A DNA stretch of 64,000 nucleotides from Oscarella lobularis (GCF_947507565.1 NC_089182.1:3348001-3412000), one strand, 5' to 3'; counted from the stretch's first letter, positions 22,801-36,303 are shown. Notes: generated by a model from the letters alone, not told the origin. Numbers and translations are program-made.

Positions 22801-25800
22801 TCGGGTACAAGTTCAGTCGGCAATTCGACCAGCTTGACGATTTCTTCTTGTCCTGTCAACGGCAATGCGGATGTAAAGAAGTACAAGGTACTCTACAGAG
22901 TGTCTGGTTCCCCCGATGTTTGGTCTGCAGTAGTATTAGAGGCGGCTTTACCAACAATTACTGTTACATATCTCGTACCATTCACCACATACGAGATTAG
23001 AATAACTGCGGGGAACGAATACGGATATGGACCAAACAGCAGCACAATTGAAGTTCAGACAGCTGAAGGAGGCACGTGGCGTTGATACTCTTCAATTAAA
23101 TCTGTTTTCAAGTGTGTTTTCTTCTGTTTTGTAGAACCCGGGCCTCCGCAAAACGTGAACGCTGTTTCATTGAGTTTGAACAGCGTTTCTGTCTCCTGGT
23201 CACAGCCTACCACTCCACATGGAAATATTGCCAAATATAAGATCTACTATCGCATTCCATCCAAACGAGAGACGGAGGATAACGAAGTCGTTGCTGTGTT
23301 GGGATCGGAAACGACTGTAAACCTGACAGACCTCTCAGCTTTCACTCTCTACATGATAAAAGTCGCGGCTGTAAACGTCAGACGAAGCGATAACAAATCT
23401 CTAGAGGGACTGGCAAGCGAAGAAGTCTCAGTACGGACGGGGGCAGAAGGTAAAGTATCGAACCACGATTGATTGTGCAATCTCGCAATATATATAGGGG
23501 CAGGTGCTAGCAAGAGTGGCGATGGCAACACTCCTATTATTATAGTTGCTGTTGTACTCGCCGTCATTCTGCTTGTCATCGCCGTAATTGCTATTGCTTT
23601 TTTCAGGTGGAGCATTGTTCTTAATTAACTACGTGCAGTTGTTTTAATATGCATTTAGGCGACGTCGTAAGCGCGAGTTTGAAATTTCGACTGTTAAGAT
23701 GTCATCAGTGAAAGATTTCGATGATGAAGTAGATGAAGATTTGGCAGCTTCCGGTAAGTGAGCCTCTCCTGGTAATTAGCTAGATTTATCCTCTACGTTT
23801 GACAGCTTCCCTGATGGTGGAGGTGTACGAAGGCAGTACAGTTCTTTTGCCCTGTGGAAGCGCTGGAAATTTCGACGTTATCTGGTGTCAAGGAGAAAAA
23901 TCTCTTCCTGGAAAAGACACGCGTTTTCTGCAACTTTCCGATGGACAGCTTCAGATCACGGCTGTTCGTGGCAGTGATTCGGGTACTTACCAATGGACTG
24001 CGTCCAGCAAATCTGGAGTTGATGAACAGAGCGTGGAGCTTATTGTAAAACCAGTTGAAGTCAAGGAAGGCCAATTGGGCGGATTTTCTGGATTGGGTAA
24101 TAACGACACAAAGGAGCTTCTGTTTTCTTCTCAGATTTAATTAACTGACGTTCTAGCGGTTGGCAAAGGGACTCGCAAAAAGTCACAATCGCACGCGGTG
24201 CGCTTGGATGACTTTCTTGATCATGTTAGTGCTCTGAATGAGTCAAAAGGAGCCGGATTTACTGAGGAATTCAAGGTCAGAATAGCGTACGTATGGCCGT
24301 GTTATTTAGGCGTCTACTGTTTGTAGGAGTTGGAAAAAGCGAAGGCGGGAATGGAACTGACTACCCACGCCGCTACGTCAAATTTGTTAAAAAATCGCTA
24401 CAGAAATATTCTGACTTGTAAAGTCGTCTTCTCGCAAGATTCTCCTTTTTTTATTGACTTCTTAGATGATCATGCTCGGGTTGTTTTGAAGCCTCTGCCT
24501 GAAACGGAGCCACTCGAATGCGATTATATTGCAGCTGCCTATGTTGACGTGAGAGTCGCTTTAATTTTTCAATTAAACGAGACCTACATACATGCGATAG
24601 GGTCATCACACTCCAAAGAAATACATTGCTTCGCAAGGTAAACGTTTAGGCTCTTGATTTTTACGTTAGGGATTCTATATATGTATGTATAGGGCCCACC
24701 AAGGCTACCGCAGGAGATATGTGGCGAATGATTTGGAGTGAAAATGTCAGGACTATTGTTATGCTTACACATTTAACAGAAGGAAATAAGGTGATAGCTA
24801 AGTGTAGTATTGTAAACAATCTCACAGTTGAATGCAGGTCAAATGTTATCAGTACTGGCCTTCTACCGAAGGGGAGACACAACACTTCGAGGGATTTAAA
24901 ATAACTTTGGACAGTGTTGACAATTTTGCGGAATACGATATCAAATCAATCACGATTTGCTTGGTTAGGTTATTAGTGTTAATACAGCTTGATTAATTAA
25001 TTCTTTGAATAGGGAAACGAAGGGCGAGATGTAAAACAGTATCATTTTACTTCTTGGCGCGATCACGGTGTTCCGAAATTCGCAACGGGGCTGCTCAGTT
25101 TCATAAAGAGAGTCAACAGAGAGCTCCCTAAGAATTCTGGACCAATGGTCGTTCATTGCAGGTTGGCTTAACTAACTTAATTCGACTTTGGTGGTTGTAT
25201 CTTTATTTCTTATCAGTGCTGGAGTCGGGCGTACAGGCACATTCATTGTGATTGATCAGATGCTTGAAAAAATCAACGAAGGGCTTCCAATTGACGTCTT
25301 CAACGCCGTCAAGTCTCTCAGAACTCGACGCCAAGAAATGGTTCAAGGCAAGGTAAGACCGCCACCAATGTTTTAAGCAAATTATGATTCCGGCTGCAGG
25401 CACAATACGCTTTCATATACGTTGCATTGCTCGAAGCCGTCTTATGCGGCAACACCCAAATTCCGGTGCAAAATCTCTGCCCTGCCTTTTCTAAGCTATC
25501 TGAGAAAGACAGCAAAGGTCGATGTGGATTTGAGCGTCAATATCTTGTAAGAAGAATTCCTTCCCTAAGCATGCATTGATGATATACGTATGTACTTGTT
25601 ATTCAGGTCTTGGGGACGGCTAGTGCTCTCGTTAATAAGGCCCTGTGCAAGTCCGGGCTTCATCCAAGTGTGCAGAAGAAAAATCGATATTTGGACATTG
25701 TTCCGCGTAATTTCCATATAAGTATTCCTCGGATATTTGATGTGTACTCTCTAGTCGATTCTGAACGAGTTGTTTTGCTCTTGGAGGAAGCCGTATCTGG

Positions 25801-26770
25801 TGACAGTGACACTACGTACGCGATCGCGGTAGCTGGATCGAACTACATCAATGCAAGCTACGTCAATGTAAGCAAAGGCTTTATTTTTGGTCCAGCAAAG
25901 AAATGCGAAAGTTTTCTTTATCTTCATTAGGGCTATCGTTATCGTGACGCTTTTATAGTGACTCAGGGACCGCTGGAAAATACCGTGAACGATTTTTGGC
26001 AAATGGTATGGGAACAGGATACATATACAATCGTCAACTTGACTCAGCTGATTGAAGACGACAAGGTCGGTCGAAAAAAGTCGATTAGAAGCATCAGTTC
26101 ATATTATCTGATATAGGAAATGTGCTATCAGTATTGGCCAAAGACGAAAGCTCGCTTTGGTTCATATGAAGTCGAAATTGATGGCCAAAATTCTTCTGAC
26201 TCTTATGTCGTGAGAAAACTGAACGTCAGCAAGGTTTGTTGCTAGAACATTCTCCTCTTCCTATCTTATCTGTGTGTGTATCTATACTACAGGGTTCTGA
26301 AATGAAGACGGTTTGTCAGTTTCACTTCACTGCCTGGCCAAATGACGAGTGCCCTACGTCAGCAATTCACCTACTTGAAATGATGGCACAAATTGAGAAG
26401 TGGCAACAAACGACCGGCAACAATGTCATCACTGTTCATTGCAAGTAAGTTTGCTACGCGAGTCAATGATGTCTATTTAGAAGACTTGCTGTTTTCATAG
26501 CAACGGTATTGGTCGTTCTGGTGTATTCTGCACTATCGTATCCGTGGTTGAGGAAATGAAGGTGGAGAATGTGATTGATGTATTCTATAAAGTGAAATCG
26601 TTGCGCATCAAAAGGCCTGGGATGGTGCAGAGCGTTGTGAGTGTACACTGACCATAATATGACGATTATGTAATTATTTAATTGATTAATATCAGGATCA
26701 GTATAAGTTCTGCTACAAGGCAATTCTTGACTATACCGAGGGCTTTGACATCTATTCGAATTTCAAGTGA
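19824..26770 (+). CDS. Receptor tyrosine phosphatase copy E with altered WPD loop
   Basis: Complete unit: signal peptide exon 19824-19908, GBD1 from 20028, and the full ectodomain including Ig-4 and both FN3 domains. The TM exon is 6 nt shorter at its end than in D, in frame. The cytosolic Ig exon is 23806-24096. D1 has [10 protein letters not shown], but the WPD loop reads WRDHGVP (Trp codon 25055-25057, Arg codon 25058-25060), and a nearby Leu is Gln. The general-acid Asp is kept, so activity may be changed rather than lost. D2 resembles the other copies (WPND, HCNNGIGRSG). Ig-3 and GBD2 are closer to those of A or G than of D in places, giving a mosaic look. The phases I checked are intact. 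Confidence 0.9.
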
Positions 26771-27039
26771 CGGCGTTTCTAGTTAGAATTTTGACGTAAC
26801 TTTGGGTTCGTTGTTTCGTAGATAATTTTGAACTGCATCCGGGTTCTATGAGATTTCTCCGAAAATGCTCCGAGTCGCGCACAGTCGATTAGCGACTAAT
26901 CTCTCCGTCTGGGAAGTTTTAGCGAGTTCTACTTCAACTCGCACTTCTAGTTCGTCTCTCCGCCGGTCTTTGTCGTCTCTCGTCCTTTTTTTGCGGCGAT
27001 TGGGCTCCCCGGCTCATCGGGCGCTGTCTCTACTGGACT
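26771..27039 (+). promoter_or_regulatory. Array 5' module upstream of copy F
   Basis: The 269 bp between the E stop and the F ATG have the PTP-type 3' flank and the shared leader module, as upstream of E. Confidence 0.5.
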
Positions 27040-30000
27040 ATGACTTGGTCTCGTTTGTTTCTGCTCAAACTAGCAGTGATCACGATGGCTTTTGAACGTC
27101 TTCAAGTCTCTGGAGCCAGTGGAGGTAGGTATCGGACTGCTCACCTTACAGTTCGTCTCTGAAAGCGTTCGTCGCTTGAGAAAATGAGACCGGATGCGCG
27201 TTTCCCAAGACTATCGACCTCACTTGCATTTTGATCTATTTAGAGAAGAAAGTAAATCTGGATGCGAAGATGCTCGAATATGGAAACGTTCTTTCTGGTG
27301 GAAACATTTCCTATGCAGATGCAGTAGATGTTCAAACGGGACAGAAATTGACAGACTGTCCCAACTCTTCTTATTCCGGCCGTCGTCCAGTGTACTTGTC
27401 AATCAATTTGGGTCACCTCTTTTCTGTGAGCAAGATCAGAATGCTATCTCGCCTTCATTTCGGAAGTAGCTCTAAGATCTACGTGGGAAAGACTGCTATC
27501 AAAGAAGACGGAACTATAGACTCAAACAAAGATCACCAATGTGATATTCGTATCTATCCCACTGGGACTGATCCAATAAAGACTTTCACTAACTTCTCTT
27601 GTTCGCCTATTCGTTGGATTCAATACGTCACTATTCATCGTCTCAATTACGACAATCTGCAAGTATGCAAAGTGGAAGTGTATTATAATGAGAGAACAGG
27701 TAGAGAGTCTCTCATATATACAGCATTACGTTGAGAATATTTTTTTATTTAGCTGACGGTGTTGCTATAACAACGAAGAATCATAATATTAGAAGCATTG
27801 GTGAAATTGCGTCGTGCGGCTCACCAAATGGAGACTTTGGTCTGATATGGAAATTTCCCAATGGAACAAAGGTTTCAACAAAGACGTCGGCAGCAATTCG
27901 ACAAGTCAATCATTCATCATCACCCGGATACAAGAAACTGCGTTTAGAATCTCTGACTTTCATCCCTCCAAATGGTGACTACAAATGCGAGTACATAGCA
28001 AATAATGCTACAAAAACGAAAACGGTCAATATAGTGTGTAAGATGACAGAGAATTAAATGAATTGTTGGGGAATATGTGATTCGTTGTAGTTTGTCTATC
28101 AACTCCATGGTCAGCATGTTCGGTGTCATGCGGACGCGGAAAAAGGACAAAGATTACTGCTGAATTAAGGGGTAGCAATTGTTCCTCTATTCAGTCATCA
28201 AAAGACTGCTTGGATACAAATTGTAAGCTGTTTTCTATATTACTACAGTAATAGACGCGTGTCTAATTTACTCTAGGTGATAGAATTGATATGACGAATG
28301 CAGTTGCTACTCATGGTCCAGGGGCTACGTTTGTAGGAGGACAGACAACGTTTTCAGCGTCACTGGCGATAGATGGGGAAGTGATGGGCGATTTATGCGC
28401 TGCAACTTTGTTGTCAACTTCTCCGTGGCTAGAAGTTGATCTAGAGACGGCTTATTTCATTACAAGCGTTGAATCGTCATTTTGGTCGAACGGAGGAGAC
28501 GGTGCGATTGTGCGAGTAGGGAGTAATTCGGCTAATAATATCAATGTTAATCCGAAGTGCGGTCAACCAATTAGCAATTCAGCGACTGGAAAGTGGATTA
28601 GAACTGTTTGTTCTCCTCCACTTTGGGGACGATACATCAACGTACAGAAAATCTCATCAACAAAGAGTTATTTAAGTGTGTGTGAATTGAGGGCAAACTA
28701 CAGTAAGGAAATTAATTAAGCCTAATTATTTTAATCAGTTAATCAATTGTCTTTTAGAACTTGACGTTGGCATTCTGTACAACGATTCTTCTATTGCGTC
28801 TGGATCAATTTACTCGTACGCTGGGAAACCGCTTCCATTTCCTGTTCTGTGCGGCGTCAATCCAGATCCAACGAACTTTAATTCGTTGCTCAAAATTGAG
28901 TGGAAATTTGGTAAAAATGGTAATCGTACTTCTGCTTTGTCATCAAATCCTGATATTGGGCAATCTAAAACGAGTAATCTGACAAGTCTACATATAGAAA
29001 AGGCTCCGTTAGTGGATCAAAACTATTCCTGTCATTTTACGTGGATTAGTCAAGCACAGAAAAGTCTCATTTTCAATCTGAATATTAACGGTGAACAGCA
29101 AGCATAACAGATTGCCGCTCTATAGATTGTAAACGCGTGTTTCTAGTCGATTGTAGGTGGAGCGAGTGGTCAGTATGTTCTGGACAATGTGGCGTGGGAA
29201 CAAGATCTCGAACAGCCGACGATTCGGTGAGAAGGCATCGCGGAAAATTGTGCAATGGATCTGCAATGGAAGACTGTGACACTGGAGTTCCGTGTAAGTA
29301 AAAGAGAAATGTCTAACAACGCATTGTCAAAACGCACCATTTTGAAGGTCCTCCAACTCCCGTTCACACTTCGGTAATTGCTCAAGAAGGTCGGCTAGCT
29401 AAACTGGAGTGCGACGCATCACAATATAGTCAACTGGCAACGCCTATTGAATTTGAGTGGTTCAAAAAGGGCGTGAAGTTGAGCAATCCTTTGAGTTCAT
29501 CTGTCAATTTAACATCTGTAAAATACCGAGGAACGCTGACATTTGCGTCTGTCAAAAAGACAGACGCGAGCTCTTCGTACACGTGCAAGGCTCGTGGGGA
29601 GCGCGGTGTCAGTAATTCATCGACGGCAATAACGCTTAATGTCACGTGTAAGTTTATCATGCTTCTTGCGTTGAGGTTTACTTGCATACATTTCTGTTAA
29701 AGATGCTCCTCATAATGTCAGAATGCCGTTGTTTAACTCTGTTACGGTAGCATTGACTATTCTGTTCGTTCTCACTCTCGTCGCCTTTAGTATCCTCCTT
29801 TTGGTCCACGTTCGTCAGCGCCAAACTCTAAAGAGATTCTTGTCTGACAGGAATGAGAAAAATGTCTATGAAATGCCAAGCAAAGTGGGAGGTAAACTTG
29901 AAGGCGACGTTGTGCCTCGTAAAATGACGCAGTCCAGCGCCTATGAAACAGTGTCTAAAAAGAACCAAAAAGTACATGTGATCGGTGAATTTGATATATA

Positions 30001-30094
30001 TATGTGTATGCTAATTTTTGTACGTATAGCCAAAGAGTCTGTTGACGAAACATATGCTGAAGTAGGTGCACCAATGAAAGACACAAGTCTTTAG
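27040..30094 (+). CDS. Phosphatase-less receptor F with shortened ectodomain
   Basis: Exon 1 (27040-27124) encodes the signal peptide and GBD1 starts at 27244. The ectodomain is GBD1, Ig, TSP1, GBD2, Ig, TSP1, Ig only. The next exon (29703-30094) opens with the first codons of the Ig-4 exon (APHNVR) fused directly to the short-tail TM segment, so Ig-4, FN3-1 and FN3-2 are missing. TSP1-2 carries a small extra segment (ADDSVR) shared with G. Ig-3 belongs to a different subtype ([10 protein letters not shown] start), also shared with G. The tail has NVYEMP, SAYETV and ETYAEV, as in C; the 58 nt at 29972-30029 has intron ends, and the continuous frame is open through it. Roughly 840 residues. 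It pairs by structure with copy G immediately downstream. Confidence 0.85.
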
Positions 30095-30358
30095 ACAATT
30101 TAGCAGTAAACTTTGTCTTCGTTTTCAATTTTTTCGTCGAGTTATCTTACTCGTAGGTAGACACACGTGCGTGTAGCGTGTCGTCTCATCAGCATCCGGG
30201 CACCGTGAGACTTTTCCCGACTAATCTCTCTGTCGGGGAAGTCTTGGCGAGTTCTTTCGTTGACTCGCTCTTCTTCTACTGCCGGTCTTTGTCGTCTCTC
30301 GTCCTGTTTTTGCGGCGATTGGGCTCCCCGGCTCATCGGGCGCTGTCTCTACTTCACT
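30095..30358 (+). promoter_or_regulatory. Array 5' module upstream of copy G
   Basis: The 264 bp between the F stop and the G ATG have the short-gene 3' flank and the shared leader module. Confidence 0.5.
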
Positions 30359-33300
30359 ATGACTTGGTCTCGTTTGTTTCTGCTCAAACTAGCAGTGATC
30401 ACGATGGTTTTTGAACGTCTTCAAGTCTCTGGAGCCAGTGGAGGTAGGTATCGGACTGCTCACCTTACAGTTCGTCTCTGAAAGCGTTCGTCGCTTGAGA
30501 AAATGAGACCGGATGCGCGTTTCCCAAGACTATCGACCTCACTTGCATTTTGATCTATTTAGAGAAGAAAGTAAATCTGGATGCGAAGATGCTCGAATAT
30601 GGAAGCAGTCGTTCTGATGAAAATTCTGGAAACATTTCCTATGCAGATGCAGTAGATGTTCAAACGGGACAGAAATTGACAGACTGTCCCAACTCTTCTT
30701 ATTCCGGCCGTCGTCCAGTGTACTTGTCAATCAATTTGGGTCACCTCTTTTCTGTGAGCAAGATCAGAATGCTATCTCGCCTTCAGTTCGGAAGTGGCTC
30801 TAAGATGTACGTGGGAAAGACTGCTATCAAAGAAGACGGAACTATAGACCCAAGCAAAGATCACAAATGTGATGCTCGTAACTATCCCACTGGGACTGAT
30901 CCAATAAAGACTTTCACTAACTTCTCTTGTTTGCCTATTCGTTGGATTCAATATGTCACCATTCTTCGTCCCAATTACGACAATCTGCAAGTATGCAAAG
31001 TGGAAGTGTATTATAATGAGAGAACAGGTAGAGAGTCTCTCATATATGCAGCATTACTTTGAGAATATTTTTTTATTTAGCTGACGGTGTTGCTATAACA
31101 ACGAAGAATCATAATATTAGAAGCATTGGTGAAATTGCGTCATGCGGCTCACCAAATGGAAGCTTTGGTCCGATATGGAAATTTCCCAATGGAACAAAGG
31201 TTTCAACAAAGACGTCGGCATCAATTCGACAAGTGAATGATTCATCATCACCCGGATACAAGAAACTGCGTTTAGATTCTCTGACTTTCATCCCTCCAAA
31301 TGGTGACTACAAATGCGAGTACATCGCAAATAATGCTACAAAAACGAAAACGGTCGATATAGTGTGTAAGATGACAGAGAATTAAATGAATTGTTGGGGA
31401 ATATGTGATTCGTTGTAGTTTGTCTATCAACTCCATGGTCAGCATGTTCGGTGCCATGCGGACTCGGAAAAAGGACAAAGATTACTGCTCAATTAATGGG
31501 TAGCAATTGTTCCTCTATTCAGTCGTCAAAAGTTTGCTTGGATACAAATTGTAAGCTGTTTTCTAATATTACTACAGTAGTAGACGCGTGTCTAATTTAC
31601 TCTAGGTGATAGAATTGATATGACGAATGCAGTTGCTACTCATGGTCCAGGGGCTACGTTGGTAGGAGGACAGACAACGTTTTCAGCGTCACTGGCTATA
31701 GATGGGGAAGCGATGGGCGATTTATGCGCTGCAACTTTGTTGTCAACTTCTCCGTGGCTAGAAGTTGATCTAGACACGGCTTATTTGATTACAAGAGTTG
31801 AAGCATCATTTAGGCTGGACCGCGGAAACAGCGCGGTTGTGCGAGTAGGGAGTAATTCGGCTAATAATATCAATGTTAATCCGAAGTGCGGTCAACCAAT
31901 TAGCAATTCAGCGACTGGAAAGTGGATTAGAACTGTTTGTTCTCCTCCACTTTGGGGACGATACATCAACGTACAGAAAATCTCATCAACAAAGAGTTAT
32001 TTAAGTGTGTGTGAATTGAGGGCAAGCTACAGTAAGAAAATTAATTAAGCCTAATTATTTTAATGAGTTAATCAATAGTCTTTTAGAACTTGACGTTGGC
32101 ATTCTGTACAACGATTCTTCTATTGCGTCTGGATCAATTTACTCGTACGCTGGGAAACCGCTTCCATTTCCTGTTCTGTGTGGCGTCAATCCAGATCCAA
32201 CGAACTTTAATTCGTTGCTCAAAATTCACTGGAAATTTGGTAAAAATGGTAATCGTACTTCTGCTTTGTCATCAAATCCTGATATTGGGCAATCTAAAAC
32301 GAGTAATCTGACAAGTCTACATATAGAAAAGGCTCCGTTAGTGGATCAAAACTTTTCCTGTCATTTTACGTGGATTAGTCAAGCACAGAAAAGTCTCGTG
32401 TTCAATCTGAATATTAACGGTGAACAGCGAGCATAACAGAATGACACTATATAGATTATAAACGTGTGTTTCTAGTCGATTGTAGGTGGAGCGAGTGGTC
32501 AGTATGTTCTGGACAATGTGGCGTGGGAAGAAGATCTCGAACAGCCGACGATTCGGTGAGAAAGCATCGCGGAAAATTGTGCAATGGATCTACAATGCAA
32601 GACTGTGACACTGGAGTTCCGTGTAAGTAAAAGAGAAATGTCTAACAACGCATTGTCAAAACGCATCATTTTGAAGGTCCTCCAACTCCCGTTCACACTT
32701 CGGTAATTGCTCAAGAAGGTCAGCTAGCTAAACTGGAGTGCGACGCATCACAATATAGTCAACTGGCAACGCCTATTGAATTTGAGTGGTTCAAAAATGG
32801 AACGAAGTTAAACAATCCTTTGAGTTCATCTGTCAATGTAACATCTGTTAAATACCGAGGAACGCTGACATTTGCGTCTGTCAAAAAGACAGACGCGAGC
32901 TCTTCGTACACGTGCAAGGCTCGCGGGGAGCGCGGTGTCAGTAATTCATCGACGGCAATAACGCTTAATGTCACGTGTAAGTTTATCATGCTTCTTGCGT
33001 TGAAGTTTAGTTGCATACATTTCTGTTAAAGATGCTCCTCATAATTTCAAAGTGATTGCAATAGCTGCTGTGACAGGTGTCCTAATAATACTCGTCATAG
33101 TGGGAATCGTTCTTGCTTTTTTCATAGTCAGGTGAGCGACGCGTTGACACTGCCAGAAACTGCCTGCAATTCTTCTAATAGGCGTCGCGAGACAGACTTT
33201 GAAGCGTCGACTATTAAAATGTCATCAGTGAATCACTTCGAAGACGAAGACTCTTTAGCGTCAAGTAATTTATCACCTGATTAATTAATTAAATAATTAA

Positions 33301-36300
33301 TTAATTAAACGATTGTGTTTGGCAGCTTCCATATTGGTGGAAGTGTACGAAGGGAGCACAGCTCTTTTGTCAAGTGACGCCGCCGCTGGAAATTGTGAGA
33401 TTAAATGGTTTCGAGGAGAGGAATTCCTTCCAGGAAAAGACACGCGTTTTCAGCAACTTTCCAATGGAGATATTCAGATCACAGCGGCTCGTAGTAGTGA
33501 TTCGGGTACATATCGCTGTACAGTGTCCAGCCAGAATATTGACGAAACTGTGGAGCTTATTGTGAAGCCAGTTGAAGTCAAGGAGGGCCATTTGGGAGGA
33601 TTCAGTAATATCAAGATAAATTTCTTTCTCATTTCTTAGTTGAATTTTCTAGCAATTGCCAAATCGACTCGCAAAAAGTCACAATCGCACGCGGTGCACT
33701 TGGATGACTTTCTTGATCATGTTACTGCTATGAATGAGTCAAAAGGAGCCGGATTTACTAAGGAATTCAAGGTCAGAATAGCGTACGTATGGCCGTCTTA
33801 TTTAGGCGTCTACTGTTTGTAGGAGTTGGAAAAAGCAAAGGCGGGAATGGAACTGACTACCCACGCCGCTACGTCAAATTTGTTAAAAAATCGCTACAGA
33901 AATATTCTGACTTGTAAAGTCGTCTTCTCGCAAGATTCTCCTTTTTTTATTGACTTCTTTAGATGATCATGCTCGGGTTGTTTTGAAGCCTCTGCCTGAA
34001 ACGGAGCCACTCGAATGCGATTATATTGCAGCTGCCTATGTTGACGTGAGAGTCGCTTTGATTTTTCAATTAAACGAGACCTACATACATACGATAGGGT
34101 CATCACACTCCAAAGAAATACATTGCTTCGCAAGGTAAACGTTTAGGCTCTTGATTTTTACGTTAGGTATTTTATATATGTATAGGGCCCACCAAGGGTA
34201 CCGCAGGAGATATGTGGCGAATGATTTGGAGTGAAAATATCAGGACTATCGTCATGCTTACACGTTTGAAGGAAGGAAATAAGGTGATAGCTTAGTATTG
34301 CTGTAATAGGGAACTAACAGGCAGTTGAATGCAGATCAAATGTTATCGGTATTGGCCTTCTACTGAAGAGGAAACAAAAAATTTCGGGGGATTTAAAATA
34401 ACTTTGGACAGTGTTGACGTTTTTGCGGAATACAATATCAAATCAATCACGATTTGCTTGGTTAGGTTATTAGTGTTAATGCAGCTTGATTAATTAATTC
34501 TTTGAATAGGGAAACGAAGGGCGAGATGTAAAACTGTATCATTTTACTTCTTGGCCCGATCACGGTGTTCCGAAATTCGCAACGGGGCTGCTCAGTTTTA
34601 TAAAGAGAGTCAACAGAGAACTCCCTAAGAATTCTGGACCAATGGTCGTTCATTGCAGGTATGCATTAACTTATTAATTCGAGATCTCTTTTATTTAACT
34701 AACTTAATTCGACTTTGGTGGTTGTATCTTTATTTTTTATCAGTGCTGGGGTCGGACGTACAGGCACATTCATCGTGATTGATAAGATGCTTGAAAAAAT
34801 CAGCGAAAGGCTTCCAATTGACGTCTTCAACGCCGTCAAGTCTCTCAGAACTCGACGCCAAGAAATGGTTCAAGGCAATGTAAGACACCCAATGTTTTTC
34901 GTGGCTATAAGCATAAGCCAAGGACGATTCCGGCTGCAGGCACAATACGCTTTCATATACGTCGCATTGCTTGAAGCCGTCTTATGCGGCAACACCCAAA
35001 TTCCGGTGCAAAGTCTCCGCTCTGCCTTTTCTAAGCTATCTAAGAAAGACAGCAAAGGTCGATGTGGATTTGAGTGTCAATATCTTGTAAGAAGAATTCC
35101 TTCCCTAAGCATGCATTTTAATGATATACGTATGTACTTGTTATTCAGGTCTTGGAGACGGCTAGTGCTCACGTTAGTAAGAAGGCCCTGTGCAAGTCCG
35201 GGCTTCGTGCAAGTGCGCAGAAGAAAAACCGATATTTGGACATTATTCCGCGTAATTTCCATATAAGGATTCCTCGGATATTTGATGTGTACTCTCTAGT
35301 CGATTCTGAACGAGTTGTTTTGCGCTTGGAGGAAGCCATATCTGGTGACAGTAACGCTACGTACGCGAACGTGGTAGTTGGATCGAACTACATAAATGCA
35401 AGCTATGTCAATGTAAGCAAAGGCTTTATTTTTGGTCCAGCAAAGAAATACTAACGTTTTCTTTATCTTCATTAGGGCTATCGTTATCGTGACGCTTTTA
35501 TAGTGACTCAGGGACCGCTGGAAAATACCGTGAACGATTTTTGGCAAATGGTATGGGAACAGGATACATATACGATCGTCAACTTGACTCAGCTGATTGA
35601 AGACGGCAAGGTCGGTCGAAAAAAGTCGATTAGAAGCATCAGTTCATATTACCTGATATAGAAAATGTGCTATCAGTATTGGCCAAAGAAGAAAGCTCGC
35701 TACGGTTCATATGAAGTTGAAATTGACGGCCAAAATTCTTCTGACTCTTACGTCGTGAGAAAACTGAACGTAAGCAAGGTTTGTTGCTAGAACATTTCTC
35801 CTCTTCCTATCTTATCTATATCTATACTACAGGGTTCTGAAATGAAAACGGTTTGTCAGTTTCACTTCACTGCCTGGCCAAATGACGAGTGCCCTACGTC
35901 AGCAACTCACCTACTTGAAATGATGGCACAAATTGAGAAGTGGCAACAAACGACCGGAAACGGTGTCATCACTGTTCATTGCAAGTAAGTTTTCCGCGCA
36001 GGTCAGTGACGTAAAAAGCCTGATGTTTCCATAGCAACGGTATTGGTCGTTCTGGTGTATTCTGTACTATCGTTTCTGTGATCGAGGAAATGAAGGTGGA
36101 GAATGTGATTGATGTATTCTGTAAAGTGAAATCTCTGCGCATCAAAAGGCCTGGGATGGTGCAGAGCGTTGTGAGTGTACACTGACTAGTTTTCGATGAT
36201 TATTTAATTATTTAATTATTATTATTAGGATCAGTATAAATTCTGCTACAAGGCAATTCTTGACTACACCGAGGGCTTTGACAACTATGCGAATTTCAAA

Positions 36301-36303
36301 TGA
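30359..36303 (+). CDS. Receptor tyrosine phosphatase copy G with shortened ectodomain
   Basis: Signal peptide exon 30359-30443; GBD1 from 30563 with a small insertion near 30605 (a few Ser/Asp/Asn codons). The ectodomain matches F: seven domains ending with the third Ig. Exon 33032-33131 begins like Ig-4 (APHNF) and runs directly into a TM helix ([21 protein letters not shown]), so Ig-4 and both FN3 domains are absent. The acidic linker is followed by the cytosolic Ig exon (33326-33604), where the B-strand Cys is lost and the F-strand Cys is present. D1 has NRYRNIL, WPDHGVP and [11 protein letters not shown]2 has WPND and HCNNGIGRSG. The intron before the 35662 exon ends TATAG|AAA instead of TATAG|GAA, still in frame. 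Last member of the array; vasa starts 245 bp later. Confidence 0.89.

Larger units (their letters stand above)
1..36303 (+). repeat. Tandem array of receptor tyrosine phosphatase paralogues and phosphatase-less partners
   Basis: Seven units lie head to tail on one strand: A (25-6772, PTP), psi-B (7693-7994, remnant), C (8230-12320, short tail), D (12604-19543, PTP), E (19824-26770, PTP), F (27040-30094, short tail) and G (30359-36303, PTP). Exons, introns and the spacers with exon 1 are all recognisably repeated, so the unit of duplication is the whole gene plus its about 270 bp upstream region. Ectodomain exons 2-11 all begin and end in phase 1, which allows exon loss or exchange without a frameshift. 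Copies differ by substitutions, small in-frame indels and whole-exon losses, so they are real paralogues and not simple assembly echoes. The left edge is cut: exon 1 of copy A is outside the window. Confidence 0.93.

Noticed and set aside
1-36303. CRISPR array or satellite repeat from the strong tandem repetition
   Set aside because: The repeat units are whole spliced genes of 3-7 kb with conserved coding frames, not short repeats with spacers.
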